DNA of 64,000 bases from assembly GCF_002263495.1 (NCBI RefSeq), contig NZ_CP022753.1, forward strand, positions 434,001-498,000. The letters run 5' to 3'. Made by a program: the position numbers and the translations under genes. This stretch comes from Nocardiopsis gilva YIM 90087. GTDB lineage: Bacteria; Actinomycetota; Actinomycetes; Streptosporangiales; Streptosporangiaceae. Positions within the stretch are counted from its first letter, which is position 1, and each line of letters begins with the position of its first letter. The notes under the pieces were generated by a model. The model searched no databases, had not been told where the DNA came from, and worked only from the letters and a program-made list of their open reading frames with translations. Shown piece by piece: positions 1 to 11,051 of the stretch.

Positions 1-1240
<1,240 letters not shown>

Positions 1241-1258
1241 GACAGCCGACGCCACGTC

Positions 1259-1291
1259 CCCCGGGCCCCGAACCACGCGGTCAGCCCGGGG
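1259..1291 (+). terminator. Hairpin after the cloQ-cloR pair
   Basis: CCCCGGGC (1259-1266) pairs with GCCCGGGG (1284-1291) across a 17-base loop, 19 bases after the cloR stop. There is no strong T-run, as is common in this GC range. The remaining bases up to 1488 hold no gene and probably carry the promoter of the S-W sugar operon. Confidence 0.5.
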
Positions 1292-1488
1292 AACCGCACC
1301 ACAGGGGCGGAACGTGGCACGACGACAGGCGGCGTTGACGTTCACGCGCGAAGGCAACGGGCCGGTCCCCGGAAGCCTTCTGATCACGGATTGAAACCCG
1401 TCGACAGGAATCTCAGCCACAACTTGCTCAATAATCAGCCACTGCCTCATTAGCCTTGACAACTACCACGGCGGGGCTGGGAGCTCAC

Positions 1489-2349
1489 ATGGTGAATCGC
1501 TGGTTGGTTACTGGTGCGGCAGGAATGTTCGGGCGAGATCTGGTGGGGGTTTTGCAAGGGCTGAACGAACCGGTGGTTGCCGTCACTCGACAAGATCTCG
1601 ACATCACCGACCGCCTTTCAGTCCGAGCCGTTGTCTCCAGGTATCAACCGACGACAATCGTCAATTGCGCAGCATGGACGCGATTCAATGAGGCGGAGAC
1701 CAGTGAATCGGAGGCCCTTCTTATCAACGGAAAAGGGGTCAGAGAGCTGGCTTCGATATGCAGCGATCGATCGATACGGCTGGTCCACCTCTCCACTGAT
1801 TACGTTTTCGACGGCACGAGTTGTCGGCCCTATGCCGAAAGTGCGGTCACCAGTCCGATCAACGCGTACGGCCGGACGAAGCAGGCCGGGGAGCAGGCTG
1901 TGCTCGAGTTGCTGCCGGACGACGGGACGATCGTACGAACCGGCTGGCTGTACGGGCGACATGGCACGAACTTCATTCGCAAGATGGTCCGGCTGGAGCA
2001 GATACGCAAGACGGTGGACGTGGTGGACGATCAGTGGGGCCAGCCAACGTGGACCGTGGATTTGGCACAACAGATCGTGGCACTCGTTCGGCACGGCGCA
2101 TCCGGCGTGTTCCACGGAACGAGCTCAGGCGAGGCCACTTGGTACGACCTCGCCCGCATGACCTTCCGGCTGCTCGGTGCGGATCACCGACGAATTCGCC
2201 CGGTGCGCAGCGACCAGGTCGCCGGCGGCGACCTGCGACCCCGGTACACGGTGTTGGGGCATGATGCCTGGCGGGAGGTCGGGCTGACGCCGATTCGGCA
2301 TTGGGCTACCGCTCTGACGCAGTCGTTTCCCCTTCTGAATTCCGATTAA
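1489..2349 (+). CDS. cloS: dTDP-4-keto-6-deoxyhexose reductase (NovS/CloS, RmlD family)
   Basis: A short-chain dehydrogenase of the RmlD type, 286 residues from this start. The nucleotide-binding motif GAAGMFG is at about residues 9-15, LSTDYVFDG follows, and the catalytic YGRTK pair is Y127/K131. In noviose biosynthesis this enzyme performs the last 4-keto reduction of the C-methylated, epimerised dTDP-sugar. ATG 1489 was chosen over a TTG 33 bases upstream because GGGAG sits five bases before it and the protein then begins right at the Rossmann strand. It opens the S-T-U-V-W gene series in the order seen in novobiocin and clorobiocin clusters. Confidence 0.85.
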   Translation: MVNRWLVTGAAGMFGRDLVGVLQGLNEPVVAVTRQDLDITDRLSVRAVVSRYQPTTIVNCAAWTRFNEAETSESEALLINGKGVRELASICSDRSIRLVHLSTDYVFDGTSCRPYAESAVTSPINAYGRTKQAGEQAVLELLPDDGTIVRTGWLYGRHGTNFIRKMVRLEQIRKTVDVVDDQWGQPTWTVDLAQQIVALVRHGASGVFHGTSSGEATWYDLARMTFRLLGADHRRIRPVRSDQVAGGDLRPRYTVLGHDAWREVGLTPIRHWATALTQSFPLLNSD

Positions 2350-2388
2350 TCGTAATATTCCTCGAGTGAGAGAAAGGAGGGGCCGCGG

Positions 2389-3399
2389 ATGCGACTTCTA
2401 GTGACGGGCGGTGCCGGCTTCATCGGCTCGGAGTTCGTCCGGGCTACCTTGCGTGGCGCTCTGCCGGGCTCATCGGGAACTCATGTCACCGTTCTGGACA
2501 AGTTGACGTATTCCGGAAATGAGCTCAACCTGGCGCCGATCGCGGACCTGCCGAATTACCGGTTCGTGCACGGCGACATCTGTGATCGGAACCTGGTGGA
2601 CGATGTGGTGGCCGGACACGACGCGATCGTGCACTTCGCCGCCGAGACACATGTGGATCGCTCGATCGACAGTGCCGCTTCGTTTGTCCGGACGAACGCA
2701 CTGGGCACGCAGGTGCTGCTGGAAGCGGCCTCCCGTCACCGACTGGGGCGGTTCGTTCACATCTCTACCGACGAGGTGTACGGATCGATTTCTGAGGGGG
2801 CCTGGACGGAGGTGTCCCCGGTGGCCCCGAACGCGCCATACGCGGCGGCCAAGGCGGCGGGGGACCTGCTGGCGCTGGCCTGGCACCGGACGCGGCAGCT
2901 CGACGTCCTGGTCACCAGATGCACCAACAACTACGGTCCGTACCAGCATCCGGAGAAGCTGATCCCGCTGTTCGCGACCAATCTCCTGGACGGGCAGCAG
3001 GTTCCGGTGTACGGCGATGGCCACAACCGCCGTCAGTGGCTACACGTGTCGGACCACTGTCGCGCCATCCAGTTGGTGCTCCTCGATGGTCGGCCCGGGG
3101 AGGTTTACCACATCGGCGGTGGCACCGAGTTGACCAACCTCGAACTGGCCAAACACATCCTCGAGGCCTGTGGTGTCGGCTGGGACATGGTGCGGCATGT
3201 TCCGGACAGGATGGGACATGATTTCCGCTATTCACTGGACACCGCCAAAATTCGTACGGAACTCGGTTTCTCGCCTCGTGTCGCGTTCGAGGACGGGCTG
3301 GCGGAGACAGTGGAGTGGTACCGCAGTAACCGAGGTTGGTGGGAACCGCTCAAGAGTCCCAACGAAGCGACGGGTTCACCCGGCGACGCCAGCAGGTGA
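2389..3399 (+). CDS. cloT: dTDP-glucose 4,6-dehydratase (NovT/CloT, RmlB family)
   Basis: A 336-residue extended SDR. GGAGFIG (7-13) binds NAD, T127-D128-E129 is the dehydratase catalytic triplet, and Y151-x3-K155 completes the site. It converts dTDP-glucose to dTDP-4-keto-6-deoxyglucose, the first committed step to dTDP-noviose. A strong ribosome site (AAAGGAGG) precedes the ATG. A 249-base gap, wider than elsewhere in this operon, separates it from the methyltransferase gene. Confidence 0.88.
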   Translation: MRLLVTGGAGFIGSEFVRATLRGALPGSSGTHVTVLDKLTYSGNELNLAPIADLPNYRFVHGDICDRNLVDDVVAGHDAIVHFAAETHVDRSIDSAASFVRTNALGTQVLLEAASRHRLGRFVHISTDEVYGSISEGAWTEVSPVAPNAPYAAAKAAGDLLALAWHRTRQLDVLVTRCTNNYGPYQHPEKLIPLFATNLLDGQQVPVYGDGHNRRQWLHVSDHCRAIQLVLLDGRPGEVYHIGGGTELTNLELAKHILEACGVGWDMVRHVPDRMGHDFRYSLDTAKIRTELGFSPRVAFEDGLAETVEWYRSNRGWWEPLKSPNEATGSPGDASR

Positions 3400-3426
3400 C
3401 GGCGCAACCGGTCGGAGGAACGCTTC

Positions 3427-3492
3427 GTGGATGTCGTCACGGATCTCCCGCCTGCCGGGGCCGCCGCCGGTGACCTCGGACTGGCGGAATGA
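3427..3492 (+). CDS. Possible 21-residue leader or relic ORF between cloT and cloU
   Basis: A GTG-started frame encoding VDVVTDLPPAGAAAGDLGLAE lies eight bases after GGAGG. I do not recognise it. It could be a translated leader, the start of a decayed gene, or chance. The rest of the 249-base gap has no convincing frame. Confidence 0.2.
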   Translation: MDVVTDLPPAGAAAGDLGLAE

Positions 3493-3648
3493 CCCGGATC
3501 AGGGGCGTGAGTTGGGTGATGTTGCGGCCGGTCAGCAACACCTGCTCTGTGGACAACCTGTTCCGAGAACCATCTTGTCAGCAGTTCTTGCAGGTGAGGA
3601 ATCGACTGCCCTAGCCGGCGGTTTGCGTCCCGTGAGGGGGAGGAAGAG

Positions 3649-4911
3649 ATGCAGGACATTGTGCGGCCCATCGACGAGTGCCGGGTGTGCAGACACAACG
3701 ATTGGCTTGATGTTGTCTCGTTCGGGTCGACACCACTGGCCGGAAACCTGATCGGCGAGGAAGACGACGCAGGGGGCGAGACTCTGTTCCCGCTGGAGGT
3801 CGTAGTGTGCCGGCAATGCTGGCTGATGACACTGCGGCATGTCATCGAACCGGATGTCCTTTTCGGGCACTATCGTTACGTCGCCTCGGACGCAGGCTCG
3901 ATCATCCAGCACATGCGGCAGCTCGTCGAACTGTGTATCGAGCGGATCGGCCTGACCGACGGAGACCTCGTCGTGGAGTTCGGCAGCAACACCGGCGCGC
4001 ACCTGGAGCTGTTCCGGCAGGCTGGCATGCGGGTAGTCGGCGTTGATCCTGCGCGCAATCTCGCCGGCATCGCCAACGATCACGGCGTGGAAACGATTCC
4101 TGCTGGTTTCACTGGCGAAGTCGGCCAGGAGATCGCGACCGGACATGGTCTGGCGCGACTGGTGTACGGGCGCCAATGTTTCGCCCACATCCCAGACATT
4201 CACGAAGTCCTCAACGGAGTCTCCGCCGTGCTGGCTCCTGATGGCCTGTTCTTCGTGGAAGTTCCCTATCTGGCGGAACTGCTCGCAAACAATCAGTTCG
4301 ATACCATCTTCCACGAACACCTTTCCTACTTTTCGCTCGGCTCGCTGTGCAGGCTGTTCGAGTCGCACGGCCTTCGCGTCGTGGACGTCCATACAGCCGA
4401 TGTGCACGGCGGCTCGATCGTGGTCTTCGCTGCCCCGGCCACCGCCGACTACGAGGTGCGGCCCGCTGTCGCCGAGATGCTCGCGGCTGAACGAAGCCAG
4501 GGCATCGCGGAGGAGGGAACATACCGGGAGTTCGCCGAGCGTACGGAACGGGTGCGCGCACAGATCCGAGAACTGGTACGCAGCGTGGTGGCAGAGGGCA
4601 AGTCAGTGGCTGGATACGGCGCACCGACCAAAGGCAGTGCACTGCTGGCCGCATGCGGGCTGGGACATCAGGAGATCCGGTTCTGCAGCGACACAACAGC
4701 TCTGAAACAGGGAAAAATATTTCCAGGGTCCAGAATCCCGATCTGGTCGCCGGAACAGGCAGGCGCCCATGTACCGGACTACTACCTGCTGTTGGCCTGG
4801 AACTACGCGCCGGAGATCATCAGCAAGGAGAAGGAGTTCCTGGAGAACGGCGGCCGTTTTATTGTTCCCATACCCGAACCGCGTGTGATATCGGCGGAGT
4901 CGACGTTGTGA
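3649..4911 (+). CDS. cloU: dTDP-sugar C-methyltransferase (NovU/CloU)
   Basis: A 420-residue SAM-dependent sugar C-methyltransferase with the three-part layout of this family. It has an N-terminal zinc module (C11, C14, C54, C57), a Rossmann SAM-binding domain (VVEFGSNTG, about 108-116), and a C-terminal domain (AGYGAPTKGSALL). It adds the C-5 methyl group that makes noviose a gem-dimethyl sugar. The start is supported by GGGGGAGG just upstream. It belongs to the S-W block. Confidence 0.87.
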   Translation: MQDIVRPIDECRVCRHNDWLDVVSFGSTPLAGNLIGEEDDAGGETLFPLEVVVCRQCWLMTLRHVIEPDVLFGHYRYVASDAGSIIQHMRQLVELCIERIGLTDGDLVVEFGSNTGAHLELFRQAGMRVVGVDPARNLAGIANDHGVETIPAGFTGEVGQEIATGHGLARLVYGRQCFAHIPDIHEVLNGVSAVLAPDGLFFVEVPYLAELLANNQFDTIFHEHLSYFSLGSLCRLFESHGLRVVDVHTADVHGGSIVVFAAPATADYEVRPAVAEMLAAERSQGIAEEGTYREFAERTERVRAQIRELVRSVVAEGKSVAGYGAPTKGSALLAACGLGHQEIRFCSDTTALKQGKIFPGSRIPIWSPEQAGAHVPDYYLLLAWNYAPEIISKEKEFLENGGRFIVPIPEPRVISAESTL

Positions 4912-4969
4912 CATCGAAGGCTGCACCAACGATGATCAGGCGTTGTCAGGCTGCTGATGGGGTGGCTGG

Positions 4970-5851
4970 TTGAGGGGTATCCTTCTTGCGGGCGGTACCG
5001 GCTCCAGGCTGTGGCCGGTCACCCGGGCTGTTTCCAAGCAGTTGATACCGGTCTTCGACAAGCCGATGATCTACTACCCACTGACCACGCTGATGATGGC
5101 TGGCATACGGGAGATACTGGTGATCACGCGCCCCGAGGACCAGCGCCAGTTCCGTCACCTCCTCGGCGACGGTTCCCAATTGGGCCTGCGTCTTGAGTAC
5201 GCTGTCCAAGAGCAGCCCGGGGGTATCGCGCAGGCGTTTGTCTTAGGTGCCGAGTTCATCGGCGACCAGTCGGTGGCCTTGATCCTCGGGGACAACATCT
5301 TCCATGGCGGGGGCCTGGGAACTCGGCTGCGTCAGTACAGCGACCCCGCCGGGGGACGGATCTTCGCCTACGTCGTAGCCGACCCCACGGCCTACGCGGT
5401 AGTGGAGTTCGACGAGGCCGGTACGGCCGTCTCCATAGAGGAGAAGCCGGCCAATCCCAAGTCGCGGTACGCCGTGCCGGGGTTGTACTTCTACGACAAC
5501 CGGGTGTTGGAGGTCGCTCGCGGCCTGGTGCCGAGTCAGCGTGGCGAACTGGAGATCACCGCCGTCAATGAAACGTATCTGAAGTGGGGCCAGTTGCGGG
5601 TTACCGTGCTCGACCGGGGTACCGCCTGGCTGGACACGGGAACGTTCACCTCCTTGGTCCAGGCATCGGAGTACGTGCGTGTGGTGGAAGAACGGCAGGG
5701 CCTCAAGATCGGCTGCGTGGAAGAGGTCGCCTGGCGCTGCGGCCTCATCGGGAACGACCAGTTGCGGGAACTCAGCCGCCCGCTGCTCAAGAGCGGCTAC
5801 GGCCGGTATCTCCTCGACCTACTCGCCGATCAGGAGTTGAAGTCGTCGTGA
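4970..5851 (+). CDS. cloV: Glucose-1-phosphate thymidylyltransferase (NovV/CloV, RmlA family)
   Basis: A 293-residue nucleotidyltransferase. The signature [14 protein letters not shown] is at residues 5-18, with FDKPMIYYP and [11 protein letters not shown] following. It makes dTDP-glucose from glucose-1-phosphate and dTTP, feeding the sugar branch. The start is TTG at 4970, because the family signature begins only four residues in and no other start fits; initiation may be weak. The stop overlaps the next start (GTGA). Confidence 0.88.
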   Translation: MRGILLAGGTGSRLWPVTRAVSKQLIPVFDKPMIYYPLTTLMMAGIREILVITRPEDQRQFRHLLGDGSQLGLRLEYAVQEQPGGIAQAFVLGAEFIGDQSVALILGDNIFHGGGLGTRLRQYSDPAGGRIFAYVVADPTAYAVVEFDEAGTAVSIEEKPANPKSRYAVPGLYFYDNRVLEVARGLVPSQRGELEITAVNETYLKWGQLRVTVLDRGTAWLDTGTFTSLVQASEYVRVVEERQGLKIGCVEEVAWRCGLIGNDQLRELSRPLLKSGYGRYLLDLLADQELKSS

Positions 5852-6444
5852 AACTTCGCCCGCTCGGTATGGAGGGTGCCTGGGAGATCACCCCCAAGCA
5901 GCACGCCGATCCGCGCGGGGTCTTCCTGGATTGGTACCGCGTCGACCAGTTCGCCGCAGAAGTCGGCCGCCCACTGCGGCTGGCCCAGGCCAATCTGTCG
6001 GTATCCGTTCGCGGCGTGGTGCGCGGCATCCATTTCGCCGATGTGCCGCCGGGGCAGGCCAAGTACGTGACGTGTGTGCGCGGCGCGGTGTTCGATGTGG
6101 TGGTGGACCTGCGCGTCGGCTCGCCGACTTACGGGCGCTGGGAAGGCACCCGACTCGACGATGTCAGCCGTCGTGCCGTCTACCTCTCGGAAGGCATCGG
6201 GCACGGCTTCTGCGCGATCTCGAACGAGGCCACGCTGTGTTATCTGTCTTCGCAGACCTACAACCCGGCATCCGAGCATGGTGTGCACCCGCTCGATCCC
6301 GAATTGGCCATCAACTGGCCCGCCGGGACCCCGCTGCTCTCCGCCCGGGACCAGGAGGCGCTCCTGCTCCCCGAAGCCCGGGATTCGGGCCTGTTGCCCA
6401 GCTATGCGGCCTGTCAGGCGTTCACGGCGTTGACGAGTCAATGA
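5848..6444 (+). CDS. cloW: dTDP-4-keto-6-deoxyglucose 3(,5)-epimerase (NovW/CloW, RmlC family)
   Basis: A 198-residue cupin of the RmlC family. H62 in RGIHFAD is the expected catalytic base, Y132 in [10 protein letters not shown] is the expected acid, and GIGHGF is typical. In noviose synthesis NovW epimerises C-3 of the 4-keto sugar before methylation. It is coupled to cloV by a GTGA overlap and followed by a strong hairpin, so it ends the biosynthetic operon. Confidence 0.87.
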   Translation: MKLRPLGMEGAWEITPKQHADPRGVFLDWYRVDQFAAEVGRPLRLAQANLSVSVRGVVRGIHFADVPPGQAKYVTCVRGAVFDVVVDLRVGSPTYGRWEGTRLDDVSRRAVYLSEGIGHGFCAISNEATLCYLSSQTYNPASEHGVHPLDPELAINWPAGTPLLSARDQEALLLPEARDSGLLPSYAACQAFTALTSQ

Positions 6445-6450
6445 CGGTCC

Positions 6451-6482
6451 GCGGCGTGCCGACCCAAGGGCCGGCACGCCGC
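6451..6482 (+). terminator. Terminator hairpin after cloW
   Basis: GCGGCGTGCCG pairs with CGGCACGCCGC across a short loop, beginning six bases after the cloW stop. It separates the sugar operon from the resistance genes. Confidence 0.65.
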
Positions 6483-6483
6483 G

Positions 6484-7120
6484 GCAGCGGGTCATGGGGA
6501 CGATGGTGTCCGACATGGGCCTCCAGAAGGCGGCACGCGTCCTCGGCAATCCCCGACGCACGGCCTGAGCGCCGAGACCCCGCCCCCCGACAACCGGGGA
6601 TCGAACGCCCACTGCCTCGCGAGCCCGAGACCGAGCACCCATCAAGCCCCGCCTGACGGAGTACGCCGACCAGCTCGTCCGCACCATCGACCAGCGTGCC
6701 CCTACACGTCTGATGCCGCCTTCGGCAGCACCCTTCACCGGGACGGGAGGTCGGGGCCGGCGCCTGACGGAGCGCGACTGGCGACCGCGGAGAGTTACGC
6801 CGGAAATAGTGCCCGGGGCGCTACGCGACAAGGCACCAAGAAAAACCCTCAGTGGCCCTCTGTTGCATTTTCAGTGAGTCGATGGAGGGGGGATTGGCTT
6901 AGCTCGCGCGGGAGTCGCACAGCGGATTACAGCGGCTCTCATCCCGTCGCTAGGGGGCGGCGACTCCGGTACTCTCGCCAATGTCCCGGTGGCCGACGTC
7001 CCGAGGTCCGTGAGCCCTGGGGCCCTGTTCGGGCTGCTGTGCCGTGTCTCCCGCAGTTATCCGGCCGCTCCCGCACCGTGGTGCGGGAGCCGGGTCTGCT
7101 ATGCCCGAAAGAGAGCATCT
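6484..7120. other. Non-coding leader of the resistance genes
   Basis: About 640 bases with no credible gene. Short fragments with coding-like composition occur near 6490-6720 but are interrupted by stops. The last 250 bases are the natural place for the gyrB promoter, which in novobiocin clusters responds to supercoiling. I could not assign promoter elements. Confidence 0.4.
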
Positions 7121-7489
7121 GTGACTACTTACGACACTCGCACCGCCACCGACACCCCCGGATTCCAGCGGCCCGGCCATGTGGGGACGACGTCGTATGA
7201 CGCCAACGCGATCACTGTTCTGGACGGCCTGGACGCCGTACGCCAGGCCATCCAGGCCGCCACGGCCCGGGTCGCGGCCCGCAAGGCGCGCGACCTGATC
7301 CGCCGCAAGGGCCTGGGCGAGATGGACGCCGAGGAACTGCGCGTCACCACCATGGACCCCGACCACCGGGTCCTGAGCCAGGTCACCCTCGACGACGACC
7401 TCTTCTCCGTCCTGATGTGCGAGGACGTCGAAGCCCGCCGCCACTTCATCCAGCGCAACGCCAAGGACGTCCGCTTCCTCGACATCTGA
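7121..7489 (+). pseudogene. gyrB: Internally deleted aminocoumarin-resistance gyrase B remnant
   Basis: An open 122-codon frame that reads as three separate pieces of GyrB joined in frame. The N-terminus ([16 protein letters not shown]) runs straight into the segment before the TOPRIM domain ([16 protein letters not shown]). That segment runs straight into the extreme C-terminus ([15 protein letters not shown] to [10 protein letters not shown]). Full GyrB is about 650-690 residues, so the ATPase pocket, transducer and nearly all of TOPRIM are gone. The second junction falls at KGL, shared by RRKGLLES and FKGLGEM, suggesting recombination at a short homology. The reading frame is preserved but the product cannot act as gyrase B. 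It sits where gyrB-R lies in aminocoumarin clusters. Confidence 0.85.
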
Positions 7490-7569
7490 CCCTGGGCACT
7501 GCTCCAGCCACTCTCGGACGCGCGACCCGAAGCCCCACCACTATCCTCTGTTGCACAGGAGAGCACTGC

Positions 7570-9618
7570 GTGAGTACAATCCCCGCCCCGGCCGCCGACA
7601 GCCGGCCCCAGGACGGCTCCGACTACACCGCACAGCACCTGATGGTGCTCGAAGGGCTCGAAGCCGTACGCAAGCGCCCGGGCATGTACATCGGATCCAG
7701 CGACAGCCGCGGTCTGATGCACTGCCTATGGGAGATCATCGACAACTCCGTCGAAGTCACCGACAACGGCCGCGGCATCCCGGTGGACACCGAACCTCGC
7801 ACCGGCCTGTCCGGAGTCGAGATCGCCTACACCAAACTCCACGCCGACGGAAAATTCGGCGGCGGCTCCTACGCCGCCTCCGGTGGCCTGCACGGCGTCG
7901 GCGCCGCCGTGGTCAACGCGCTGTCCGCCCGGCTGGACATCGAGGTCGACCGCCATGGCCGCACTCACGCTATCAGCTTCCGCCGCGGCACACCCGGCAT
8001 CTACACCGGCCCCGGACCCGACGCCCCCTTCACCCCCGCCCAGGGACTGCACCGGACCACCAAGATCCCCAAGTCGCGGACCGGCGCGCGCGTGCGTTAC
8101 TGGGCCGACCGCCAGATTTTCCTCAAAGACGCCAAGATCTCCCTGGAGGACCTGCACCAGCGTGCCCGCCAGACCGCGTTCCTGGTGCCCGGCCTGACCA
8201 TCGTCGTCCGCGACGAGTACGGCCTCGGCGAGGGCGGCAGCAAGGGTGAGGAGTCCTTCCGCTTTGAGGGCGGCATCAGCGAGTTCTGCGAGTACCTGGC
8301 GGACGACAGGCCGGTCTGCGACATCCTCCGTTTCAGCGGACAGGGCACCATCAAGGAGACGGTCCCGGTCCTGGACGAGCACGGCCAAATGACGCCCACG
8401 GAGGTCACCCGCGAGCTCGGCGTGGACCTCGCGCTGCGCTGGGGCACCGGATACGACACCACGGTGCGGTCCTTCGTCAACATCATCGCCACCCCCAAGG
8501 GCGGCACCCACGTCGCCGGCTTCGAGCAGGCCGTCATCAAGACGTTCAACGAGGTCCTGCGCGCCAAGAAGCTGCTGCGCGTTGCCGAGAACGACATCGC
8601 CAAGGACGACGCCTTGGAGGGGCTCACGGCGGTCGTCACGGTCCGCCTCGCGGAACCGCAGTTCGAGGGCCAGACCAAGGAGGTCCTCGGCACCTCGGCG
8701 GCCCGCCGCATCGTGAACAACGTGGTCAGCAAGGAACTCAAGGCGTTCCTGACCTCCACCAAGCGCGACGTGGAGCAGGCCCGTGTCGTCATGGAGAAGG
8801 CCGTCGCCGCGGCCCGCACCCGCATCGCCGCCCGCCAGCACAAGGACGCGCAGCGCCGGAAGACGGCACTGGAGTCCTAGTCCCTGCCGGCGAAGCTCGC
8901 CGACTGCCGCAGTGACGACGTCGACCGCAGCGAGCTGTTCATCGTCGAGGGTGACTCCGCGCTCGGTACGGCCAAGCTGGCACGGAACTCCGAGTTCCAG
9001 GCGCTGCTGCCGATCCGCGGCAAGATCCTCAACGTGCAGCGGTCGTCCGTGACCGACACGCTGAAGAATGCCGAGTGCGGTGCGATCATCCAGGTCGTAG
9101 GAGCGGGTTCGGCGGGCCGCACCTTCGACATCGATCAGGCCCGGTACGGCAAGATCATCATGATGACTGACGCCGATGTGGACGGCTCCCACATCCGGTG
9201 CCTGCTGCTCACGCTGTTCCAGCGCTACATGCGGCCCATGGTCGAGGTCGGCCGGATCTTCGCCGCGGTGCCGCCGCTGCACCGCATCGAACTGGTCCAG
9301 CCGAAGAAGGGCCAGGAGAAGAACGTCTACACGTACTCCGACCGCGAGTTGCGCGACAAACTCATGGAGTTCCAGAGCAAGGGTATCCGGTACAAGGACT
9401 CGATCCAGCGCTACAAGGGTCTGGGTGAGATGGACGCCGACCAGCTGGCCGAGACCACGATGGACCCGCGCCACCGCACCCTGCGCCGCATCAACCTCTC
9501 CGGCCTGGAGGCCGCGGAAGGCGTGTTCGGCCTGCTGATGGGCAACGACGTGGCTCCCCGCAGGGAGTTCATCACCAGCTCCGCTGCCACGCTGTACCGG
9601 TCCAGGATCGACACCTGA
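7570..9618 (+). pseudogene. parY: Disrupted aminocoumarin-resistance topoisomerase IV subunit (ParY/ParE)
   Basis: A 683-codon ParE-type frame interrupted by TAG at 8878-8880. The text before the stop is RRKTALES and after it SLPAKLADCRSDD; Streptomyces ParY reads ALESSSLPAKL here, so a single TCG to TAG change explains the stop. A second lesion lies near 7750: IIDNSV joins EVTDNGRG. E55, N59 and D65 (equivalents of E. coli GyrB E42, N46 and D73) are only ten residues apart instead of 31, so about 21 residues with the DEAL/E50-equivalent part of the ATP site are missing. TOPRIM and the C-terminus are otherwise intact. The pairing with gyrB resembles clorobiocin and coumermycin clusters. Confidence 0.83.
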
Positions 9619-9657
9619 TCTTGACTCTGTCGGGGATCTTGAGAAGCTCGGGGTTCA

Positions 9658-10140
9658 TCCGCCGACGAACCGCCAAGACCGCGGCCGGGGGGTGCCCTGC
9701 TGGTCCAGATACGTTTGGAACGCGGTCGGCGGTCGGGGAGGACATGGTGCTTCCGGTGGGAGCTGGTCGCAGAGTCGTTCGACGTTGACCGCGATGGCGG
9801 TGAGCACGTGCTGGACGTGGGTCTTTTCCAGGCCGCGGTAGCGGCATCGCCGCATCTCATGGCCGTGCGCGAACTCGTTGACGTGCTCTCGATGCCGGAC
9901 CTGACCGCGTAGATCCGGCGGCGGGAGGGGTTGTCCTGCTCGGCGCGCTTGCACCTCTGCAGGTCGAGCAGGTCCTTGGGGAAACCCACGCTGCGGGACG
10001 CCGCGCGGGAGCTGGTGCATCGCGTGCGGGCGGGGCAAGGTCCGCACTGGCTCTTGGCGAACTTGACCACGATGAGCGGCGCCGCTTGGGGCGAGGACGT
10101 CGGATACGGGCCGAGGCCGAGAGCGCAGGACGGGCACCAC
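9658..10140 (-). pseudogene. IS1182-like transposase, C-terminal relic
   Basis: The minus strand carries the C-terminal third of a DDE transposase in two frames. KFAKSQCGPCPARTRCTSS to YAVRSGIE continues after a frameshift near 9885 as HVNEFAHGHEMRRCRYRG to RPPTAFQTYLDQQ. The upstream two-thirds are absent, so this is dead. It lies 40 bases beyond parY and marks the right edge of the antibiotic cluster. Confidence 0.7.
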
Positions 10141-10163
10141 GCTGGTGGCGTGGTGCCCGTCCT
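10127..10163 (-). terminator. Strong hairpin downstream of the XRE regulator
   Basis: AGGACGGGCACCACGC (10127-10142) pairs perfectly with GCGTGGTGCCCGTCCT (10148-10163). The 16-bp stem with a 5-base loop sits 31 bases beyond the stop of the minus-strand regulator. Being symmetrical, it could act in both directions. Confidence 0.75.
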
Positions 10164-10193
10164 AGTGCGTTCACCGGGTGCGCGCCGCGGGGC

Positions 10194-11051
10194 TCAGCCG
10201 CCGTCCCCGGCGACGAGAGCGTTCACGCGTTCGCGGGTGCCCGTGCCCGGCTTCGGAAGCAGGACCACCACGCGCAGGTCGGGGTGGTCGGCGATCTGTA
10301 CCGTCGTGCGCTGGAAGGCGAGCCGCCCGGCCGTCGGATGCTGGACGACCTTCTCGCCGATGGACGTTTCACTGACCTCCTGCCGCCCCCACAAGCGGGC
10401 GAACTCCTGGCTGCGTTCCGACAAGCGGCTGACGATCTCCTCGAACACCGGGTCGTTCGGGTAGCGTGCGGCGTCCGAGCGGAACTCCGCGACGAGGGAG
10501 GGGGCCATCTCCTCCCATTCGGGGAGCGACCTGTGCGGGCCGTACTCGTCGACGAAGCCGTCCATGCAGCTCTGGAGCCGCCCCACATTTCCGAAGATCG
10601 ACTCGACCGTGGCGTTGCCGTAGAGGTAGCGCCAGTAGCGGTCCAGGACGTAGGCGGGACTCGGGGACCATTCCTCGACGAGCGAGACAACGTGGTCCGG
10701 GGCGCAGGACGCGGCGGGGGCCTCCGCCTGGATGGCGGGGGCCGCCGGAGTGTGTCCGGCCAGGCGGTAGAGGTGCGCTCGCTCGGCCTTGTCGAGGCGG
10801 AGGACGTCGCCGACCGCGTCGAGGATGCTCGTCGTGACGGAGATGTGGCGCCCCTGCTCCAGCCACGTGTACCAGGTGAGGCCGATGCCGGCGAGCGAGG
10901 CGACCTCCTCGCGCCTCAGGCCCGGCGTCCGTCGGCGCCTGGTGGCGGGCAGTCCGACATCCTGCGGCGACAGCCGGGCCCTGCGGCTTCTCAAGAAGTC
11001 CCGGAGAGCGTCCCGGCGGTGTCTTGTATTTGCTCTTGGCGTGGTGGTCAC
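10194..11051 (-). CDS. XRE-family regulator with MmyB-like ligand domain
   Basis: A 285-residue protein. The N-terminal helix-turn-helix (RRTPGLRREEVASLAGIGLTW, about 35-60) matches the classical PGLRREEVA signature. The C-terminal domain (YVLDRYWRYLYGN onward) resembles MmyB-like PAS-type ligand-binding domains. Such regulators usually control the divergently transcribed neighbour, here an MFS exporter 296 bases away. GTG 11051 was chosen because upstream codons lack family similarity. The inducer is unknown; proximity to the aminocoumarin genes makes an export-control role possible. Confidence 0.8.
   Translation of the reverse strand: MTTTPRANTRHRRDALRDFLRSRRARLSPQDVGLPATRRRRTPGLRREEVASLAGIGLTWYTWLEQGRHISVTTSILDAVGDVLRLDKAERAHLYRLAGHTPAAPAIQAEAPAASCAPDHVVSLVEEWSPSPAYVLDRYWRYLYGNATVESIFGNVGRLQSCMDGFVDEYGPHRSLPEWEEMAPSLVAEFRSDAARYPNDPVFEEIVSRLSERSQEFARLWGRQEVSETSIGEKVVQHPTAGRLAFQRTTVQIADHPDLRVVVLLPKPGTGTRERVNALVAGDGG

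Noticed and set aside
5830-6831. A minus-strand frame over cloW and the downstream gap
   Set aside because: The part over cloW is a shadow, and the remainder is Arg-rich with no domain.
7726-9474. A 582-codon minus-strand frame over parY
   Set aside because: It is a shadow of the plus-strand ParY sequence, which carries clear GHKL and TOPRIM motifs.
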